NCBI GenBank assembly: GCA_021234155.1
Contig: JAJEKV010000157.1
Span: 1,127,473 to 1,191,472, forward strand
DNA: 64,000 bases
From: Isoetes taiwanensis
Taxonomy: Eukaryota; Streptophyta; Lycopodiopsida; Isoetales; Isoetaceae
Direction of reading: 5' to 3'
Part shown: piece after piece, positions 58,801-64,000 of the stretch
How the letters are laid out: the number at the start of each line of letters is the position of its first letter
Position numbering within the stretch: position 1 is the stretch's first letter
The notes under the pieces: model-generated
Databases searched by the model: none
Told to the model about the DNA's origin: nothing
Seen by the model: only the letters and a program-made list of their open reading frames with translations
Position numbers and translations under genes: made by a program

Positions 58801-60020
58801 GTAAAAAGAACATAAACAACCCGATGTTAGAGTTTTTTCAAGCACAAAGATTAAGGATGGAGGTCAATAAGTTATGACGAATTTAACTTGAGTTACAAAC
58901 TTCATACATAGGAGGACAGTAGTTTAATAAGCTATATTCTTCTCCCTCTTCTAACTATTGCCCCAAAGATGCAATTCATTGGAAAATTTCTCCATAACCC
59001 AAGAAAGCAACACATCCCCGATAAGCACTTGCTATACCTTCCATGTTAGATTGGCATGACTATTGCACAAAATCTTGAAAATGGAAGTAAAGAAAACTTT
59101 TATATATGATCAAACAATCAATAATAGAACCACACTATTATATTGAGCATTACCTAAATCGAAAATTTTATCTTGAGTAGGTAATTCTTGAGGTCCGCTA
59201 GTTCAAGGGGCCCTGAATCATAGAAATAATGAAACAAACATGAGAATAACATCCTTGGAAACTCTTAGAGAAAATGGAGATTTCCAATGATGGAGAACAA
59301 ATGTCTTGCACAAATTAGCTTTGGCATAAAAAGCCATGACACCTATGACATCAAAATCTAGATAAATAGATAGATAAAAGCAAAGCTAGGAAATCAACTA
59401 CCAAATGAAATAAAACTATATAACTAAAGCCACATTACCCGGAAGGAAATGCAAATGAAGACCAAAAGTAGAATGTTTTAGAAATTTCTGAATGCCAATT
59501 TTAAACCTCTGGATTGGTGCTTCAAAGACAATGATAAACCCAAGAAAATGTAAAATTAAAACATACCATTGTAGAGAAAGATAGATTGAAAGTTACCCTT
59601 TTTTTTTCATGCTTTAAAATTTGATTATCCAATAAGAGAAATAGGAAAAACACCTAAGATCAAGCTTACTTCTACATTACAATGACCTCTTATAACAAAT
59701 ATGAAAATGAGTAAAAATAAAAGCTTGTAGGGTTACATGCTTGATGAGCAAACCTAATAATTTAACGGCCATCCGGACAAATCAAGACCCAAATGATAGT
59801 TGCCCGCTCTTAAAAATTTTCAAGAAATCAAGCATTGATAACCATTGAATGGGTTATGCGGCATGCCCTGAGGATTCATGCATATATACAATACTTACAT
59901 AACAACAAGCCATAATGAAAAACTTTGAGTTTGCCAAGACTTGATGTAACACAAAGAAGTTTGTTAGCCAAATAGTCACCTATTTAGTTGTCTACATAAT
60001 CGCCGCTCTACAAAATTGCA
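55801..60020. other. unassigned AT-rich DNA
   Basis: No RNA gene, transposon end or recognised protein. The longest open frame (57436-57783, +, 115 codons) contains a hydrophobic stretch near its middle, but composition alone can explain it. Frames at 56821-57123 (+) and 58166-58354 (-) show no family resemblance. Confidence 0.4.
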
Positions 60021-60525
60021 TCATCCCTAATGTCTACCAACTCCAATGCCCCCCCACCAACTTCATTTAGAGAATGCACATGAATGTAGAAAAACTTTCT
60101 TGCATTATGCTTCATATAAAACGAATAAAAGCACTATAGCTTCGATTTTTGGAGACCTCGAAAATCACTCCTATAATCAAATGCCTTTGGCAAGATTTGA
60201 TTATCTACCACATTGCTAGAATAGAATTCAATAGACATCTTGATTCTCTAAAAGGTAGAGTAGAATAGAATCTAATAGAAATTTTAAATGTTCTCTAAGG
60301 CTAAATCTTTGGATGTGACACAAAACGACCACGACAAACTGCAAAATAACAACATTAGAAGAATCGAGTAGAGTTTTTTTCGCATTAAAAATTTTCAAGG
60401 TGGTCATGAGACAATATAGGATGCACATTGAATGAGTTACAACCCCACACTTATCGGAGGACAATTGATAATCACAAATCAAGACAGTTTCTGGGAAAAA
60501 AAAAAAAAAAAAAGGGAAAAAAAAC

Positions 60526-60597
60526 TATCAGAGCCAAGTTTCGATCTTGGGACCTGTGGGTTATGGGCCCACCACGCTTCCGCTGTGCCACTCTGAT
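60526..60597 (-). tRNA. tRNA-iMet(CAU), one D-stem change
   Basis: 72 nt, with the GCAC D-stem variant and otherwise canonical. T-run present on the minus strand. Confidence 0.85.
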
Positions 60598-61177
60598 CTT
60601 GATAACAATCAGTGTATTGAACATCTTTTAGTTTGTTCAGATATAACAGAATACCAAGTTCTTGCCTCGCGCAAGCCCAATCTTTGCCCTAATGTCTACC
60701 AACTCCAATGCCCCTCTCAACTTCATTTAGAGAATGCACATAGATGTAGAAAAACTTTCTTGCATTATGCTTCATATAAAACGAATAAAAGCACTATAGC
60801 CACGAAAACTACCTCTGAAATCACTCCTATAATCAAATGCCTTTGGCAAGATTTGATTATCTACCACATTGCTAGAATAGAATTCAATAGACATCTTGAA
60901 TGTTCTCTAAAAAGGGAGAGTAGAATAGAATCTAATAGAAATTTTAAATGTTCTCTAAGACGAATGCTGGATGTGACACAAAACAACCACGACAAACTGC
61001 AAAATAACAACATTAGAAGAATCGAGTAGAGTTTTTTTTCACATTAAAAATTTTCAAGGTGGTCATGAGACAATATAGGATGCACATTGAATGAGTTACA
61101 ACCCCACACTTATCGGAGGACAATTGATAATCACAAATCAAGGCAGTTTCTGGGAAAAAAAAAAAAGGGAAAAAAAC

Positions 61178-61255
61178 TATCAGAGCCAAGTTTCGATCTT
61201 GGGACCTGTGGGTTATGGGCCCACCACGCTTCATTTGCGTACGCCACACTTTGAT
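61178..61255 (-). pseudogene. degenerate tRNA-iMet copy
   Basis: The 5' strand and D arm are enlarged (ATCAAAGTGTGGCGTACGCA, then AATGAAGCG). The anticodon arm through CTCTGAT is canonical. Confidence 0.8.
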
Positions 61256-61814
61256 CTTGATAACAATCAATTGTATTGAACATCTTTTAGTTTGTTCAGA
61301 TATAAATGTAATACCAAGTTCTTGCCTCGCGCAAGCCAATCTTTGCCCTAATGTCTACCAACTCCAATGCCCCTCTCAACTTCATTTAGAGAATGCACAT
61401 AGATGTAGAAAAACTTTCTTGCATTATGCTTCATATAAAACGAATAAAAGCACTATAGCCATTTAAAACTACCTCTGAAATCACTCCTATAATCAAATGC
61501 CTTTGGCAAGATTTGATTATCTACCACATTGCTAGAATAGAATTCAATAGACATCTTGAATGTTCTCTAAAAGGTAGAGTAGAATAGAATCTAATAGAAA
61601 TTTTAAATGTTCTCTAAGGCGAATCTTTGGATGTGACAAAAACAACCACGACAAACCGCAAAATAACAACATTAGAAGAATCGAGTAGAGTTTTTTTTCA
61701 CATTAAAAAATTTTCAAGGTGGTCATGAGACAATATAGGATGCACATTGAATGAGTTACAACCCCACACTTATCGGAGGACAATTGATAATCACAAATCA
61801 AGAGATAGTTTAGG

Positions 61815-61845
<31 letters not shown>

Positions 61846-61853
61846 AAAAAAAC

Positions 61854-61922
61854 TATCGAGCCAAGTTTCGATCTTGGGACTGTGGGTTATGGGCCCACCA
61901 CGCCTTCATGCCACACTCTGAT
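61854..61922 (-). pseudogene. degenerate tRNA-iMet copy
   Basis: ATCAGAG intact, D arm reduced to TGTGGCATGAAGGCG, variable region ACAGTCCC, 3' strand CTCGAT. Confidence 0.8.
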
Positions 61923-62503
61923 CTTGATAACAATCAGTGTATTGAACATCTTTTAGTTTGTTCGGATATAACGTAATACCAAGTTCTTGCCTCGCGCAAG
62001 CCAATGCTGCCCTAATGTCTACCAACTCCAATGCCCCTCTCAACTTCATTTAGAGAATGCACATAGATGTAGAAAAACTTTCTTGCATTATGCTTCATAT
62101 AAAACGAATAAAAGCACTATAGCCACGAAAACTACCTCTGAAATCACTCCTATAATCAAATGCCTTTGGCAAGATTTGATTATCTACCACAGTGCTGGAA
62201 TAGAATTCAATAGACATCTTGAATGTTCTCTAAGAAGGTATAGTAGAATAGAATCTAATAGATATTTTAAATGTTCTCTAAGACGAATGCTGGATGTGAC
62301 ACAAAACAACCACGACAAACTACAAAATAACAACATTAGAAGAATCGAGTAGAGTTTTTTTCACATTAAAAAAGATTCAAGGTGGTCATGAGACAATATA
62401 GGATGCACATTGAATGAGTTACAACCCCACACCTATCGGAGGACAATTGATAATCACAAATCAAGACAATTTCTAGAAAAGAAAAAAAAGGGGGAAAATA
62501 AAC

Positions 62504-62575
62504 TATCAGAGCCAAGTTTCGATCTTGGGACCTGTGGGTTATGGGCCCACCACGCTTCCGCTGCGCCACTTTGAT
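62504..62575 (-). tRNA. tRNA-iMet(CAU), one acceptor mismatch
   Basis: 72 nt. 5' strand ATCAAAG (one A:C mismatch, the same variant as at 19477). All other arms are canonical. Confidence 0.85.
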
Positions 62576-63162
62576 CTTGATAACAATCAAGTGTATTGAA
62601 CATCTTTTAGTTTGTTCAGATATAACAGAATACCAAGTTCTTGCCTCGCGCAAGCCAATGCTGCCCTAATGTCTACCAACTCCAATGCCCCTCTCAACTT
62701 CATTTAGAGAATGCACATAGATGTAGAAAAACTTTCTTGCATTATGCTTCATATAAAACGAATAAAAGCACTATAGCCACGAAAACTACCTCTGAAATCA
62801 CTCCTATAATCAAATGCCTTTGGCAAGATTTGATTATCTACCACATTGCTAGAATAGAATTCAATAGACATCTTGAATGTTCTAAAAAGAAGGTAGAGTA
62901 GAATAGAATCTAATAGAAATTTTAAATGTTCTCTCTAAAGCGAATGTTGGATGTGACACAAAAAACAACCATGACAAATTGCAAAATAACAACATTAAAA
63001 GAATCGAGTAGAGGTTTTTTTCACATTAAAAATGATTCAAGGTGGTCATGAGACAATATAGGATGCACATTGAATGAATTACAACCCCACACTTATCGGA
63101 GGACAATTGAGAATCACAAATCAAGGCAGGTTTAAAAAAAAAAAAAAAAAAGGGAAAAAAAC

Positions 63163-63232
63163 TATCGAGCCAAGTTTCGATCTTGGGACACGTGGGTTAT
63201 GGGCCCACCACGCTTCATTGCGCCACTTTGAT
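63163..63232 (-). pseudogene. degenerate tRNA-iMet copy
   Basis: 5' strand ATCAAAG, D arm GGCGCAATGAAGCG, ACGTGTCCC around the variable region, 3' strand CTCGAT. Confidence 0.8.
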
Positions 63233-63808
63233 CTTGATAACAAATTAGTGTGTATTGAACATCTTTTAGTTTGTTCGGATATAACGAATACCAAGTTCTT
63301 GCCTCGCACAAGCCAATGTTGCCCTAATGTCTACCAACTCCAGTGCCCCTCTCAACTTCATTTAGAGAATGCACATGGACGTAGAAAAACTTTCTTGCAT
63401 TATTCTTCATATAAAACGAATAAAAGCACTATAGCCACGAAAACTACCTCTGAAATCACTCCTATAATCAAATGCCTTTGGCAAGATTTGATTATCTACC
63501 ACATTGCTAGAATAGAATTCAATAGACATCTTGAATGTTCTCTAAAAAGGGAGAGTAGAATAGAATCTAATAGAAATTTTAAATGTTCTCTAAGACGAAT
63601 GCTGGATGTGACACAAAACAACCACGACAAACTGCAAAATAACAACATTAGAAGAATCGAGTAGAGTTTTTTTCACATTAAAAATTTTCAAGGTGGTCAT
63701 GAGACAATATAGGATGCACATTGAATGAGTTACAACCCCACACTTATCGGAGGACAATTGATAATCACAAATCAAGACAGTTTCTGGGAAAAAAAAAGGG
63801 AAAAAAAC

Positions 63809-63883
63809 TATCAGAGCCAAGTTTCGATCTTGGGACCTGTGGGTTATGGGCCCACCACCACGCTTCATTTGCGCCACTTTGAT
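63809..63883 (-). pseudogene. degenerate tRNA-iMet copy
   Basis: 5' strand ATCAAAG, D arm GGCGCAAATGAAGCG, then a duplicated TGG before the anticodon stem. T arm and CTCTGAT are canonical. 75 nt. Confidence 0.8.
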
Positions 63884-64000
63884 CTTGATAACAATCAAGT
63901 GTATTGAACATCTTTTAGTTTGTTCGGATATAACGTAATACCAAGTTCTTGCCTCAAGCAAGCCAATGTTTGCCCTAATGTCTACCAACTCCAATGCCCC

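Larger units (their letters stand above)
60021..64000 (-). repeat. tRNA-iMet tandem array, reverse block 2
   Basis: Six units, entering abruptly at CCTAATGTCTACCAACTCC and continuing past the window edge. tRNA copies at 60526, 61178, 61854, 62504, 63163 and 63809. Same orientation as the block at 51201. Confidence 0.95.

Noticed and set aside
2261-63664. Recurrent 90-190 codon open frames in the array, for example those reading LHLENAHRCRKTFLHYASYK
   Set aside because: They recur because the unit recurs. They run through or opposite the tRNA and the T-run (giving poly-Lys or poly-Phe), have no known domain, and are broken in many copies. Repeat shadows, not proteins.

Overview
This is repeat-rich, low-GC nuclear DNA that is almost certainly from a land plant. 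The main evidence is a 72-nt tRNA carrying all the initiator-Met features of plant tRNA-iMet(CAU), repeated about 44 times. The plant transposon types (a CACTA-like DNA element and a Ty3/gypsy element with two RNase H domains) agree, as does an error pattern concentrated at CAG/CTG, the plant CHG methylation context. A tyrosine-recombinase (DIRS/PAT/Ngaro-like) retrotransposon is also present. Such elements are, to my knowledge, rare in flowering plants, so a non-flowering lineage is a weak guess. No intact host protein-coding gene could be identified.

Layout. 1-1520: three families of short tandem repeats. 1521-20161: a head-to-tail array of ~650-670 bp units, each carrying one forward tRNA-iMet followed by a long T-run; positions 11870-14045 are a scrambled patch. 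20162-29965: a ~9.8 kb CACTA-like element with ~40-bp terminal inverted repeats, inserted in the anticodon of one tRNA copy with a 3-bp CCA duplication. It holds ~3.5 kb of polypyrimidine sequence and a broken transposase on the minus strand. 29966-32083: the array resumes. 32084-48645: the YR retrotransposon with A1 ... B1-A2-B2 split direct repeats, inserted in a unit at an AATGT core without a target duplication. Nested in it, between its RT and RNase H, lies a ~10.2 kb Ty3/gypsy element on the minus strand (35018-45232, LTRs ~1.9 kb). 48646-51200: array, forward. 51201-54375: array, reverse, so the two arms converge near 51200. 54376-60020: mosaic and unassigned AT-rich DNA. 60021-64000: array, reverse, running off the end.

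How the parts relate. The locus is a tRNA-iMet satellite that later took insertions. Removing the CACTA-like and YR elements rejoins one continuous forward array, and the gypsy element is younger than the YR element. Five tRNA copies are fully canonical in structure, about ten more differ at one to three bases, and the rest are degenerate. Much of the degeneration falls on CAG/CTG and CG sites, and the same kind of difference separates the two gypsy LTRs. Consensus error over methylated DNA is therefore a serious alternative to real decay. It affects every statement below about frameshifts and pseudogenes.
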